DNA from: Cytobacillus oceanisediminis 2691
Lineage (GTDB): Bacteria > Bacillota > Bacilli > Bacillales > Cytobacillaceae
Assembly (NCBI RefSeq): GCF_007678455.1
Contig: NZ_VEEP01000001.1
Location: 620,001-684,000, forward strand
Reading direction: 5' to 3'
DNA: 64,000 nt
The notes under the pieces are model-generated. The model did not search any database. It worked only from the letters and a program-made list of their open reading frames with translations, and was not told the origin of the DNA. Shown piece by piece: positions 48,571 to 57,125 of the stretch (positions are counted from its first letter, which is position 1; the number at the start of each line of letters is the position of its first letter). Both the position numbers and the translations under genes were made by a program.

Positions 48571-48851
48571 TGGTAGTAGGCTTAGCAGCCTGTGAATGCA
48601 TCATCTATGATGCTCATTCTCTAAAAGAAAAGAGAGCTGTACTGCAGCGGATTATCACAAGGCTGAAGCAAAAGTTCAATGTCTCAGTTTCTGAAGTGGA
48701 CCACCACGATGTCTGGCAGCGGACAACGATAGCGGTTGCTGCTGTCTCTGCATCAAAGGTGGCTACAGAGAGAGAGCTTCATAATGCCTTGAAAATGATT
48801 GATTCTTTTCCTGAGATCGAACGTACCATCACCAATATAGAATGGCTTTGA
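48570..48851 (+). CDS. ylxP: YlxP, DUF503 protein
   Basis: 93-aa DUF503 protein with the family pattern VGLAACECIIYDAHSLKEKR, VLQRIITRLKQKFNVSVSEV and DHHDVWQRTTIAVAAVS. It is coupled to infB and lies before rbfA. Its role is uncertain; a link to ribosome assembly is inferred from position. Confidence 0.93.
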   Translation: MVVGLAACECIIYDAHSLKEKRAVLQRIITRLKQKFNVSVSEVDHHDVWQRTTIAVAAVSASKVATERELHNALKMIDSFPEIERTITNIEWL

Positions 48852-48869
48852 TTAAAGAGGTGATTGAAA

Positions 48870-49250
48870 ATGGGTCATAGAGTAAATCGTGTTGGCGAAC
48901 AAATGAAAAAAGAATTGGGCGACATCATCAGCCGTAAAATCAAGGATCCGCGAGTCGGTTTCGTGACCGTGACGGATGTCCAGGTTACCGGAGACCTACA
49001 GCAGGCGAAGGTGTACATCTCTGTTTTAGGCGACGAACAACAGAGAGAAGATACACTAAAAGGGTTGGCAAAAGCCAAAGGGTTCATCAGGACAGAAATT
49101 GGCCAGCGAATCCGACTGAGAAAGACGCCTGAACTGATCTTTGAGTTTGATGAAACAATGGCATACGGAAATCGCATCAATTCACTGATCCATGAGCTGC
49201 AAAGAGAAAAACAGCCTGGAGAAGAAGAGCAAGATAAAGATACTGACTAA
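48870..49250 (+). CDS. rbfA: Ribosome-binding factor A
   Basis: KH-fold protein for late 30S maturation and cold adaptation. ATG 48870 ([19 protein letters not shown]) has AGAGGTG 7 bp upstream; the TTG at 48864 is too close. 126 aa with [37 protein letters not shown] and [20 protein letters not shown] strong terminator follows. Confidence 0.97.
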   Translation: MGHRVNRVGEQMKKELGDIISRKIKDPRVGFVTVTDVQVTGDLQQAKVYISVLGDEQQREDTLKGLAKAKGFIRTEIGQRIRLRKTPELIFEFDETMAYGNRINSLIHELQREKQPGEEEQDKDTD

Positions 49251-49281
49251 AAGGTTAATTTAGTCAGGAAACTTAACCGAT

Positions 49282-49316
49282 AAAAATGGATAGACAAAAC
49301 GTCTATCCATTTTTTT
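49282..49316 (+). terminator. Intrinsic terminator after rbfA
   Basis: AAAAATGGATAGAC (49282-49295) and GTCTATCCATTTTT (49301-49314) form a perfect 14-bp stem with a 5-nt loop, followed by TT. It splits rbfA from truB, although truB has no clear promoter of its own, so partial read-through is likely. Confidence 0.9.
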
Positions 49317-49362
49317 CGAGATTTTTTATTTTTAATACATAAAGACTTAAGGAGGAAGGGAT

Positions 49363-50280
49363 ATGGAAGGGATTCTGCCTCTTTTTAAACCAGCTGGAAT
49401 GACTTCACATGATTGTGTGTTTAAACTAAGAAAGCTGTTAAGGACGAAGAAGGTGGGCCATACAGGGACTCTGGACCCTGATGTAACCGGGGTACTGCCA
49501 ATCTGTGTCGGCAAGGCAACGAAAATAGCAGAATACATTACAGATGCAGGAAAAGCCTATGAGGGTGAAGTAACCCTTGGATTCACCACAACGACCGAAG
49601 ATGCTTCAGGAGAAAAGGTTGATGAAAAATCAGTGGACCGGACACTGACAAAAAAGGAAATAGAAAGTGTCCTTCATTCACTTGTGGGTGAAATTGAGCA
49701 AACTCCACCGATGTATTCGGCGGTAAAAGTGAACGGAAAGAAACTTTATGAATATGCAAGGCAAGGAATCGAAGTCGAACGCCCAACCAGGAAGGTGACG
49801 ATCTATAGCATAGAACTGCTCGATGATCGAGATTCTTATGCTGGCGAGCTGGTCAGCTTTAAGTTCAGGGTATCTTGCAGCAAAGGTACATATATTCGGA
49901 CCTTAGCGGTTACGATTGGTGAAAAATTAGGATATCCGGCACATATGTCTTCGCTTGTCAGGATTCAGTCGGCCTCCTTTTCCCTGGAAGATTGCTTTAC
50001 ATTCGCGCAGCTTGAAGAAATGGCGGAGGAATCCAGGCTCGAAACAGCTCTATACCCTTTGGAAACTGGTATTTCTTATTTGCCGAAATATCGCATTAAT
50101 GATAAAGTAGCAGAGAAAGTGAAAAATGGGGCATTGCTTCAAATTCCAAAGGATCTTGAAGGGGTTGAAGGCCCTATTGTAGCAGAAACAGAAGACGGAA
50201 AAGCGCTCGCTATCTACAGGGCACACCCAACCAAACACGGGATGATGAAACCTGACAAAGTATTGAGAAATGAGCAATAA
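49363..50280 (+). CDS. truB: tRNA pseudouridine-55 synthase
   Basis: Makes pseudouridine 55 in the T-loop of tRNAs. 305 aa. The catalytic Asp is D38 in VGHTGTLDPDVTGVLPICVG; other family parts are GILPLFKPAGMTSHDCV and TPPMYSAVKVNGKKLYEYAR, and a C-terminal PUA-like domain. ATG 49363 follows TTAAGGAGGAAGGGAT. ribF follows after 90 bp. Confidence 0.98.
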   Translation: MEGILPLFKPAGMTSHDCVFKLRKLLRTKKVGHTGTLDPDVTGVLPICVGKATKIAEYITDAGKAYEGEVTLGFTTTTEDASGEKVDEKSVDRTLTKKEIESVLHSLVGEIEQTPPMYSAVKVNGKKLYEYARQGIEVERPTRKVTIYSIELLDDRDSYAGELVSFKFRVSCSKGTYIRTLAVTIGEKLGYPAHMSSLVRIQSASFSLEDCFTFAQLEEMAEESRLETALYPLETGISYLPKYRINDKVAEKVKNGALLQIPKDLEGVEGPIVAETEDGKALAIYRAHPTKHGMMKPDKVLRNEQ

Positions 50281-50370
50281 AAAGTATTGCCACATTAGGA
50301 TACGTAATCAGCAATCAATAAGAAAGTCCTGATTAAAAGAGCAGCTGGGTCAGAAAAGGTGAGTTAAATC

Positions 50371-51324
50371 GTGGAATTGATTAAGCTAAACCATCCTCAT
50401 GGGTATAAAATAGAAGATTTTCCGGCAATGGCCATCGCATTAGGCTATTTTGACGGAGTTCACCTGGGCCACCAACAGGTGATCAGAGAAGCGAAAAAAG
50501 TGGCCGAAGCCAAGAGAATCAAGAGTGCAGTTATGACATTTGATCCCCACCCTTCAGTCGTGCTGGGAAAAAGCATCCAACACATAGAATATATCACGCC
50601 ATTGGAAGAAAAGGCCCGATTGATTGAAGCAATGGGAGTAGATTATTTATTCGTGATCACCTTCTCGACCGAATTCTCAGGTCTATTGCCCCAGGAGTTC
50701 GTCGATCAATATATCATTGGACTGAATGTCCGTCACGTCGTGGCTGGCTTTGATTACTCCTATGGCAAGATGGGCAAGGGGAATATGGAAACAATCCAGT
50801 TCCATTCAAGGTCAAAATTTGATTTCACAATAGTATCCAAACTTTCCACTCCAGAAGATGAAAAGGTAAGCTCTACCTTGATCCGCGGATTCTTAAGAGA
50901 TGGAAAAGTAGATGAAATGCCACATTTGCTAGGAAGATACTTTACAACAAAGGGAATCGTGATTAATGGTGAGCGGCGAGGACGCACAATCGGGTTTCCG
51001 ACTGCGAACGTGCTGATGGATGAAGAATACATCCTCCCGCCAACAGGTGTTTATGCCGTGAAAATCAAGGTTGACGGCAAATGGCATGAAGGGGTCTGCA
51101 ATGTCGGCTATAAACCAACCTTCCATCTGGAGAAAAAAGCAAAACCATCGATAGAAGTCCATATCTTTAACTTCAACAAAGAAATTTACGGGGAATCGGC
51201 CATTATTGAGTGGCACCTCCGACTGAGAAGTGAACGTAAATTCGAGGGGATTAAGCAGCTTGTTGCCCAAATCGAAAAAGATAAACAGGAAGCAATCCTT
51301 CACTTTGAAAAAAACAAGGGTTAG
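50371..51324 (+). CDS. ribF: Bifunctional riboflavin kinase/FAD synthetase
   Basis: Converts riboflavin to FMN and FAD. 317 aa with GTG start at 50371 after AAAAGGTGAG. The N-terminal FMN adenylyltransferase has the HxGH-like GYFDGVHLGHQQVIREAKKV and SSTLIRGFL; the C-terminal flavokinase has RRGRTIGFPTANVLMD and YAVKIKVDGKWHEGVCNVGY. This gene is called ribC in B. subtilis. No FMN riboswitch is visible upstream, as expected for this locus. Confidence 0.98.
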   Translation: MELIKLNHPHGYKIEDFPAMAIALGYFDGVHLGHQQVIREAKKVAEAKRIKSAVMTFDPHPSVVLGKSIQHIEYITPLEEKARLIEAMGVDYLFVITFSTEFSGLLPQEFVDQYIIGLNVRHVVAGFDYSYGKMGKGNMETIQFHSRSKFDFTIVSKLSTPEDEKVSSTLIRGFLRDGKVDEMPHLLGRYFTTKGIVINGERRGRTIGFPTANVLMDEEYILPPTGVYAVKIKVDGKWHEGVCNVGYKPTFHLEKKAKPSIEVHIFNFNKEIYGESAIIEWHLRLRSERKFEGIKQLVAQIEKDKQEAILHFEKNKG

Positions 51325-51326
51325 AC

Positions 51327-51355
51327 TTGCTTTTTGTCGTAAAAAGATGTATTCT
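51327..51355 (+). promoter_or_regulatory. Sigma-A promoter for rpsO
   Basis: TTGCTT (51327-51332), 17-bp spacer, TATTCT (51350-51355). It starts 3 bp after the ribF stop codon and would give a leader of roughly 85 nt for rpsO. Confidence 0.5.
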
Positions 51356-51376
51356 TATTAACGTATCAAAAAGGAA

Positions 51377-51442
51377 CCTTTGCTTGGCAAGTCGAGTCAC
51401 CGACGCTTGCTCGGTAACAGGGGATTATAAAATTGGAGGTGA
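51377..51442 (+). promoter_or_regulatory. rpsO leader, probable S15 autoregulatory RNA
   Basis: The leader contains CTT/AAG (51384-51392) and ACCGA/TCGGT (51400-51416, 7-nt loop) hairpins ahead of GGGGATTATAAA and a GGAGGTG ribosome-binding site. In Geobacillus and other bacteria S15 binds a folded leader of its own mRNA and represses translation. The match here is by position and folding, not by a verified motif. Confidence 0.45.
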
Positions 51443-51448
51443 ACATGG

Positions 51449-51718
51449 ATGGCAATCTCAAAAGCACGTAAAAATGAACTGATCAATGAATTCAAAGTTC
51501 ACGAAAGTGACACTGGATCTCCAGAAGTTCAAATCGCTGTCCTTACTGCAGAAATCAACACATTGAACGATCACTTACGCGTTCACAAAAAGGACCATCA
51601 CTCACGTCGCGGTCTTTTAAAGATGGTAGGTAAGCGTCGTAACCTTTTGACTTACCTTCGTAACAAGGATGTTGCTCGTTACCGCGAGTTAATCAACAAG
51701 CTTGGTCTACGTAGATAG
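51449..51718 (+). CDS. rpsO: 30S ribosomal protein S15
   Basis: Primary 16S rRNA-binding protein of the small subunit. 89 aa, exact family length: [60 protein letters not shown]. Codon use is strongly biased as for other ribosomal genes. A strong terminator follows; pnp comes next as in many bacteria. Confidence 0.99.
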   Translation: MAISKARKNELINEFKVHESDTGSPEVQIAVLTAEINTLNDHLRVHKKDHHSRRGLLKMVGKRRNLLTYLRNKDVARYRELINKLGLRR

Positions 51719-51723
51719 TCTGT

Positions 51724-51749
51724 AAAAGCGGGATTTATCCCGCTTTTTT
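51724..51749 (+). terminator. Intrinsic terminator after rpsO
   Basis: AAAAGCGGGA (51724-51733) pairs with TCCCGCTTTT (from 51738), short AT loop, T-run to 51749. Confidence 0.88.
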
Positions 51750-52012
51750 ATTAGGCAATTTTTTGTCCTTTACATAACCTTTGATTGATATGAAGTGCTC
51801 GTTTTTTGGAGATAATATAACATAAAAGACATTTTAACGTAACTCCCTTGAAAAGTACCTGTTGATGGACTAGCTTTTATCTAAAGCTGGATAGGGAGGT
51901 TTATGGGTTTTATCATTGTTTATTAAGGTATATTGGTTATATGACAAACATGTTTAAATAAATACCCGGGCACAGCCAGGGTGTATTTAGTGGTAGAGAG
52001 GGGCTAAAAAGC
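51750..52012 (+). promoter_or_regulatory. pnp upstream region with two hairpins
   Basis: A 263-bp non-coding leader. It has several AT-rich -10-like hexamers but no clear promoter pair. Two hairpins are visible: AGCTTT/AAAGCT (51872-51888) and a stronger composite stem at 51961-51987 (AATA, CCC and GGC paired with GCC, GGG and TATT, loop ACA). The latter ends about 10 bp before the pnp ribosome-binding site (GAGAGGGG). In E. coli, pnp is autoregulated through a leader stem; a parallel here is only a hypothesis. Confidence 0.45.
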
Positions 52013-54130
52013 ATGGTACAAGAAAAACAAAGTTTTTCCTTTGACTGGGCAGGACGCAAGCTGACAGTCGAAATCGGACAGCTTGCAAAGCAGGCAAGTG
52101 GTGCAGTCCTTGTCCGTTATGGAGATACAGCTGTATTAAGTACAGCTACTGCGTCAAAAGAACCGAAGAATCTGGACTTCTTCCCTTTGACTGTTAACTA
52201 TGAAGAGAGACTATATGCTGTCGGGAAAATCCCTGGCGGTTTCATTAAGCGAGAAGGCCGCCCTAGTGAGAAAGCGATCCTTGCAAGCCGTTTAATCGAC
52301 CGACCAATCCGCCCGCTATTTCCGGATGGATTCCGAAATGATGTTCAGGTAATCAGCATTGTCATGAGTGTTGACCAAGACTGTTCATCAGAAATGGCTG
52401 CTATGTTTGGGTCATCTTTGGCACTTTCAGTTTCTGATATTCCATTTGGAGGACCAATCGCTGGTGTTACTGTGGGAAGGATCGATGGTAAATTTGTGAT
52501 TAATCCATCAGTTGAAGAAACCGAGAAAAGTGATATGCACCTCGTAGTGGCTGGTACAATGGATGCAATCAACATGGTTGAAGCAGGTGCTGAAGAGGTA
52601 CCTGAAGAAGTGATGCTTGAAGCAATCATGTTCGGACATGATGAAATCAAGCGCTTGATTGCGTTCCAACAGGAAATCGTCGCACAGGTTGGTAAAGAAA
52701 AAAGAGAAATAAAACTTTTTGAATTGGATAAAGAGCTTGAAGCTGAAGTCCGCGGAATCTGTGAGCAAGACATGGTTGCTGCTATCCAGGTCCAGGAGAA
52801 GCATGCACGTGAAGACGCGATCAAAGAAGTGAAAAATGCTGTTGTCGCCCGCTATGAAGAGCAGGAAGCGGATGACGACAAGCTGAAGCAGGTCAAACAA
52901 ATCCTTGATAAAATTGTAAAAGGTGAAGTTCGCCGCCTGATCACAGAGGAAAAAGTCCGTCCAGATGGACGTGGCGTCGATGAAATTCGCCCGCTTTCTT
53001 CTGAGGTAGGCATGCTTCCTAGAACCCACGGTTCCGGATTATTCACAAGGGGCCAAACTCAGGCATTGAGCATTTGTACTCTTGGTGCAATGGGAGATGT
53101 GCAGATTCTGGACGGCCTTGGAATCGAAGAAGAAAAACGATTCATGCACCATTATAATTTCCCATTATTCTCTGTTGGTGAAACAGGACCGATCCGCGGA
53201 CCTGGCCGACGTGAAATCGGGCACGGTGCACTTGGTGAAAGAGCACTAGAACCAATCATTCCAAACGAAAAAGATTTCCCATATACAATCCGTCTTGTTT
53301 CAGAAGTATTGGAGTCAAATGGCTCAACTTCACAAGCGAGTATTTGTGCAAGTACATTAGCGATGATGGATGCAGGTGTACCAATTAAAGCACCTGTAGC
53401 GGGTATTGCAATGGGTCTAATCAAGTCAGGTGAGCACTATTCAATCCTTACTGATATCCAGGGCATGGAAGACCACCTTGGCGATATGGACTTCAAGGTA
53501 GCAGGTACTTCCAAGGGTGTTACTGCTCTTCAAATGGATATAAAGATTGAAGGCTTGTCACGTGAGATTCTTGAAGAGGCTTTGCAGCAGGCTCAAAAAG
53601 GCCGCATGCAAATCCTTGAATCAATGATGGCAACAATCAACGAGCCGCGCGGCAACTTATCAAAATACGCTCCAAAAATCATCACAATGTCTATCAATCC
53701 TGATAAGATCCGTGATGTCATTGGACCAAGCGGCAAGCAAATCAATAAGATCATCGAAGAAACCGGCGTAAAAATCGATATCGAACAAGATGGTACAGTT
53801 TTCATTGCTTCCGTTGATGAAGAAATGAATCAAAAAGCAAAGAAAATCATCGAAGATATCGTCCGTGAAGTCGAAGTTGGCCAAATGTACCTCGGAAAAG
53901 TCCGCCGTATCGAAAAGTTCGGTGCTTTCGTGGAAATTTTCCCTGGAAAAGATGGTTTGGTCCATATTTCCGAACTTGCTGAAGAGCGAGTAGGAAAAGT
54001 CGAAGATGTCCTGAAGCTTGGCGATGAACTCCTTGTCAAGGTCACCGAAATTGACAAACAAGGAAGAGTAAATCTTTCACGCAAAGCAGTATTGAAAGAA
54101 CAGCGCGAAAAAGCTGAAAAACAATCATAA
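52013..54130 (+). CDS. pnp: Polynucleotide phosphorylase
   Basis: 3'-5' phosphorolytic exoribonuclease, main mRNA-degrading 3' exonuclease in Bacillus. 705 aa: first RNase PH domain ([20 protein letters not shown]), helical linker, second RNase PH domain ([40 protein letters not shown]), KH domain ([20 protein letters not shown]) and S1 domain ([20 protein letters not shown]). A terminator follows. RNase J is encoded at the right end of the window. Confidence 0.99.
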   Translation: MVQEKQSFSFDWAGRKLTVEIGQLAKQASGAVLVRYGDTAVLSTATASKEPKNLDFFPLTVNYEERLYAVGKIPGGFIKREGRPSEKAILASRLIDRPIRPLFPDGFRNDVQVISIVMSVDQDCSSEMAAMFGSSLALSVSDIPFGGPIAGVTVGRIDGKFVINPSVEETEKSDMHLVVAGTMDAINMVEAGAEEVPEEVMLEAIMFGHDEIKRLIAFQQEIVAQVGKEKREIKLFELDKELEAEVRGICEQDMVAAIQVQEKHAREDAIKEVKNAVVARYEEQEADDDKLKQVKQILDKIVKGEVRRLITEEKVRPDGRGVDEIRPLSSEVGMLPRTHGSGLFTRGQTQALSICTLGAMGDVQILDGLGIEEEKRFMHHYNFPLFSVGETGPIRGPGRREIGHGALGERALEPIIPNEKDFPYTIRLVSEVLESNGSTSQASICASTLAMMDAGVPIKAPVAGIAMGLIKSGEHYSILTDIQGMEDHLGDMDFKVAGTSKGVTALQMDIKIEGLSREILEEALQQAQKGRMQILESMMATINEPRGNLSKYAPKIITMSINPDKIRDVIGPSGKQINKIIEETGVKIDIEQDGTVFIASVDEEMNQKAKKIIEDIVREVEVGQMYLGKVRRIEKFGAFVEIFPGKDGLVHISELAEERVGKVEDVLKLGDELLVKVTEIDKQGRVNLSRKAVLKEQREKAEKQS

Positions 54131-54139
54131 GATAAAAAC

Positions 54140-54165
54140 AAGGCCGGGAAATCCCCGGCCTTTTT
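54140..54165 (+). terminator. Intrinsic terminator after pnp
   Basis: AAGGCCGGG (54140-54148) pairs with CCCGGCCTT (54154-54162), loop AAATC, followed by TTT. Very stable GC-rich stem. Confidence 0.9.
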
Positions 54166-54292
54166 ATGTATGTGAACAAATCACACTCGTTCTACCTTGT
54201 CCTTCTGCTTCATAAAATAAAATAAGGCCATCTTTAATCAAAGACGAACATACATAGCTTTGGATGCCCTAACAGAAGAGGAGGCACATAGA

Positions 54293-55264
54293 ATGAGAAT
54301 GAGAAAAATTGCGCTGGTTTCTATCATGCTGATTTCAGCCTGGACCATGGTTAATAATCCATTTTCCCATACATATGTAGCAGGACTTAAAACGGGAAGC
54401 ATGGCTGTTTCAGGACAGGAAGATTCCTTGATGGCGGAAATTGAAATGAAGGCAAAAGATTATGAGGTTGAACCCTCTGACGCAAGAAAGGATCCAGTCT
54501 GGAAGGTAATTCCGGGCTATAACGGACTAAAAGTCGATGTGAAAAAATCATACGCCAGGATGAAAAAGGCAGGCAAATTCAATCCTGACAAGCTTGTTTT
54601 TGTTCAAGTGCCGCCTGAAATCCATTTGAGTGACTTGCCGCCTCAAGCAGTCTACAAAGGACATCCAGAAAAACCTATGGTCAGCTTTATCATCAATGTG
54701 GCATGGGGAAATGAGTATCTTTCCGGTATGCTTGCCACATTAAAAAAGCATAATGTGACCGCAAGTTTCTTTCTGGAGGGAAGATGGGTAAAAAATAATC
54801 CGGGTATGGCGAAAATGATTTCTGATGCAGGCCATGAAATTGGCAACCACTCCTTCACGCACCCTGATATGAAACAACTATCAGCACCTAAAATTAATGA
54901 GGAAATCAGGAAGACAGATGAGGTCATTGAAGCTGTGACTGGTGAAAAGACTAAATGGTTTGCACCACCAAGCGGTTCTTATAAAGACGAAGTAGTAGAC
55001 ATTGCAGCAGCTCATAACTTAGGCACAGTCATGTGGAGCGTGGATACGATCGATTGGCAGAAGCCCACCCGGGAAAAGCTGATTAGCAGGGTGATGGGAA
55101 AGGTTCATAACGGAGCATTGATCCTGATGCACCCCACCGAGGCGACTGCTTCATCGCTGGACCAATTGATCACGGAAATCAAGAGTAAGGGCTTGCAAAT
55201 AGGAACTGTATCGGAATTGTTAAGTGAAAATCGCATCCTCCCGGCAAAAAATATGAAAGAATAG
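54293..55264 (+). CDS. ylxY: YlxY, polysaccharide deacetylase-like protein
   Basis: NodB-fold protein, probably exported or membrane-anchored. I choose ATG 54293 (MRMRKIALVSIMLISAWTM), with GAGGAGG 8 bp upstream; that gives a signal-anchor-like N-terminus and 323 aa. The NodB region covers about residues 125-310. Motif 2, HEIGNHSFTHPDM, keeps both metal-binding His. The usual catalytic Asp pair of motif 1 is absent: the sequence reads MVSFIINVAWGNEYL. The same change occurs in B. subtilis YlxY as I recall it, so activity may be altered or lost. Role in cell wall or sporulation is inferred. Confidence 0.92.
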   Translation: MRMRKIALVSIMLISAWTMVNNPFSHTYVAGLKTGSMAVSGQEDSLMAEIEMKAKDYEVEPSDARKDPVWKVIPGYNGLKVDVKKSYARMKKAGKFNPDKLVFVQVPPEIHLSDLPPQAVYKGHPEKPMVSFIINVAWGNEYLSGMLATLKKHNVTASFFLEGRWVKNNPGMAKMISDAGHEIGNHSFTHPDMKQLSAPKINEEIRKTDEVIEAVTGEKTKWFAPPSGSYKDEVVDIAAAHNLGTVMWSVDTIDWQKPTREKLISRVMGKVHNGALILMHPTEATASSLDQLITEIKSKGLQIGTVSELLSENRILPAKNMKE

Positions 55265-55272
55265 CATTGTAT

Positions 55273-55302
55273 TTGGAAAAAGTAAGTTAAATGGACTATA
55301 CT
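55273..55302 (+). promoter_or_regulatory. Sigma-A promoter for mlpA
   Basis: TTGGAA (55273-55278), 18-bp spacer, TATACT (55297-55302), about 48 bp before the mlpA start and just after the ylxY stop codon. Confidence 0.5.
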
Positions 55303-55350
55303 AAGTAAATGCAGTAGTTTTTTAGCAGCAGGTTCCAGAGGAGGAATATA

Positions 55351-56583
55351 ATGATAAAGAAATATACATGCCAAAATGGGGTAAGAATTGTACTAGAACA
55401 AATCCCGACAGTCCGGTCAGTAGCCATAGGAGTTTGGATTGGAACGGGCTCCCGCAATGAAAATCCTGATAATAATGGAATCTCCCATTTCCTTGAACAT
55501 ATGTTTTTTAAAGGCACCAAAACCAGGTCTGCCAGAGAAATAGCCGAATCATTTGACAGCATCGGCGGTCAGGTGAATGCCTTCACCTCCAAGGAATATA
55601 CATGCTATTATGCAAAAGTATTGGATAACCATGCCCAATATGCCCTTGAAGTATTGGCTGATATGTTCTTTCATTCTACTTTTGATTCTGAAGAATTGAA
55701 TAAAGAGAAGAATGTAGTCAATGAAGAAATCAAAATGTATGAGGATACGCCTGATGATATCGTCCATGATTTGCTAAGCCAGGCTATTTACGGTGATCAT
55801 CCACTGGGGTATCCGATCCTAGGTACTGAGGAAACGCTCCAAACCTTTACAGGAGAAAAATTAGAGCAATACATGCATGACATGTATAGGCCTGAGAATG
55901 TAGTCATTTCAATTGCCGGGAATGTCCCGGAATCATTCATTAAAAATGCTGAACAATTCTTTGGCTCCTACGAAGCGAGCAAGGAAGAGTTGGAATACAT
56001 TAAGCCGGAATTCCATACGAAACAAATATCACGCAAGAAAGAGACTGAGCAAGCCCACCTTTGCCTGGGATTCGAAGGGCTGCAGATCGGCCATTCTGAC
56101 GTATACAACTTGATTGTCCTGAATAATGTGCTCGGCGGAAGCATGAGCAGCAGATTATTTCAGGAAGTCAGGGAACAGCGCGGTCTAGCCTACTCTGTAT
56201 TTTCCTATCATTCCGCATACAGGGATAGCGGGATGGTCACAATTTATGGAGGAACTGGTTCAAATCAGCTGAATGTTTTGTATGAGACCATTCAGGAGAC
56301 GCTCGATAAGCTTCGCGCAGACGGCATTACGGAAAAAGAACTTAATAACAGCAAAGAACAACTGAAAGGCAGTTTGATGTTAAGCCTTGAGAGCACAAAC
56401 AGCCGGATGAGCAGGAATGGGAAAAATGAGCTTCTGCTTGGAAGGCATCGCTCTCTTGATGAAATCGTCGAACAAATCGATCAGGTGACAAAGGACCGTG
56501 TTGACGGCATGGCCAATAAGATATTCACAGACCAATATTCAGTATCCCTGATCAGCCCTAGCGGCGAGCTCCCAACACAATAA
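55351..56583 (+). CDS. mlpA: M16-family zinc peptidase (YmxG/MlpA)
   Basis: Pitrilysin/mitochondrial processing peptidase-like zinc protease. 410 aa with the inverted zinc motif HXXEH at H46, E49 and H50 (ISHFLEHMFFKGT) and the third ligand region NEEIKMYEDTPDD. The second half has the inactive-like domain with RLFQEVREQRGLAYSVFSYH, which carries the substrate-binding Arg/Tyr. ATG 55351 follows GAGGAGGAATATA. In B. subtilis this gene has been linked to processing of regulatory proteins and lies in the same place. Confidence 0.96.
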   Translation: MIKKYTCQNGVRIVLEQIPTVRSVAIGVWIGTGSRNENPDNNGISHFLEHMFFKGTKTRSAREIAESFDSIGGQVNAFTSKEYTCYYAKVLDNHAQYALEVLADMFFHSTFDSEELNKEKNVVNEEIKMYEDTPDDIVHDLLSQAIYGDHPLGYPILGTEETLQTFTGEKLEQYMHDMYRPENVVISIAGNVPESFIKNAEQFFGSYEASKEELEYIKPEFHTKQISRKKETEQAHLCLGFEGLQIGHSDVYNLIVLNNVLGGSMSSRLFQEVREQRGLAYSVFSYHSAYRDSGMVTIYGGTGSNQLNVLYETIQETLDKLRADGITEKELNNSKEQLKGSLMLSLESTNSRMSRNGKNELLLGRHRSLDEIVEQIDQVTKDRVDGMANKIFTDQYSVSLISPSGELPTQ

Positions 56584-56595
56584 TGAATTCCAGGA

Positions 56596-56626
56596 CAGCA
56601 GTTTCTTTAAGAAGCTGCTGTTTTTT
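56596..56626 (+). terminator. Intrinsic terminator after mlpA
   Basis: An 11-bp stem with one G-U pair: CAGCAGTTTCT (56596-56606) with AGAAGCTGCTG (56610-56620), 3-nt loop, T6 run. Confidence 0.88.
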
Positions 56627-56691
56627 ATATTCTAAAAAGGGTTCCGAAACGATAAATATAGAATAAGGACAAAGTGACGGGGAGGTCCATC

Positions 56692-56934
56692 ATGAAACTG
56701 AGTGAACTTGGCGGCAAAGAAATTGTCGATGTGAAAAGGGCAGAGAGGTTAGGAGTACTTGGTCAAACAGATTTGGAAATCAACGAAAGAACAGGGCAAA
56801 TCGAAGCATTGATCATTCCATCATTAAAATGGTTTGGCCTCCGCAAGCAATCCGGGGAGGTAAGGGTGCCATGGAAGCACATCAAGAAAATCGGTTCAGA
56901 TATGATCATCATCGATATACCAGATGATGAGTAA
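56692..56934 (+). CDS. ymxH: YmxH, PRC-barrel protein (YlmC family)
   Basis: 80-aa PRC-barrel domain protein: MKLSELGGKEIVDVKRAERL, GVLGQTDLEINERTGQIEAL, LKWFGLRKQSGEVRVPW. I choose ATG 56692 with GGGGAGGT upstream; a longer frame from 56674 has no better site. The YlmC/YmxH family is common in spore formers and YlmC-type genes are often sporulation-associated; the function is unknown. Confidence 0.92.
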   Translation: MKLSELGGKEIVDVKRAERLGVLGQTDLEINERTGQIEALIIPSLKWFGLRKQSGEVRVPWKHIKKIGSDMIIIDIPDDE

Positions 56935-56935
56935 A

Positions 56936-56966
56936 AAGCGGGCTTTCATGCCGGCTTATTTTTTTT
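56936..56966 (+). terminator. Terminator after ymxH
   Basis: AAGCGGGC (56936-56943) pairs with GCCGGCTT (56950-56957) with one mismatch, loop TTTCAT, followed by A and a T8 run. Confidence 0.75.
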
Positions 56967-57030
56967 GCTGATTATTAAAAGATTAGTGAGTTCACAGCCG
57001 CTTGTGGGTGCTTTTCTTTTATGGAAAACT

Positions 57031-57059
57031 CACCTATTCCGCGTTTGATACATATGATG
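57031..57059 (+). promoter_or_regulatory. Sigma-K-type promoter for dpaA-dpaB
   Basis: CACC at 57031-57034, a 16-bp spacer, and CATATGATG at 57051-57059. This fits the mother-cell sigma-K consensus (CAC-type -35; CATA, three bases, TA-type -10) with one mismatch at the last position. The dipicolinate synthase operon is known to depend on sigma-K in B. subtilis. The start codon is 67 bp downstream. Confidence 0.65.
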
Positions 57060-57125
57060 TTGAAGTAGTTCATGTTGAATAGAAATTTTAATCCAGGATT
57101 AATGGAAAAGAAGGTGATTGTTCTC

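Noticed and set aside
50281-50370. FMN riboswitch before ribF
   Set aside because: The 90-bp spacer is too short and holds only a weak TAATCAG/CTGATTA inverted repeat.
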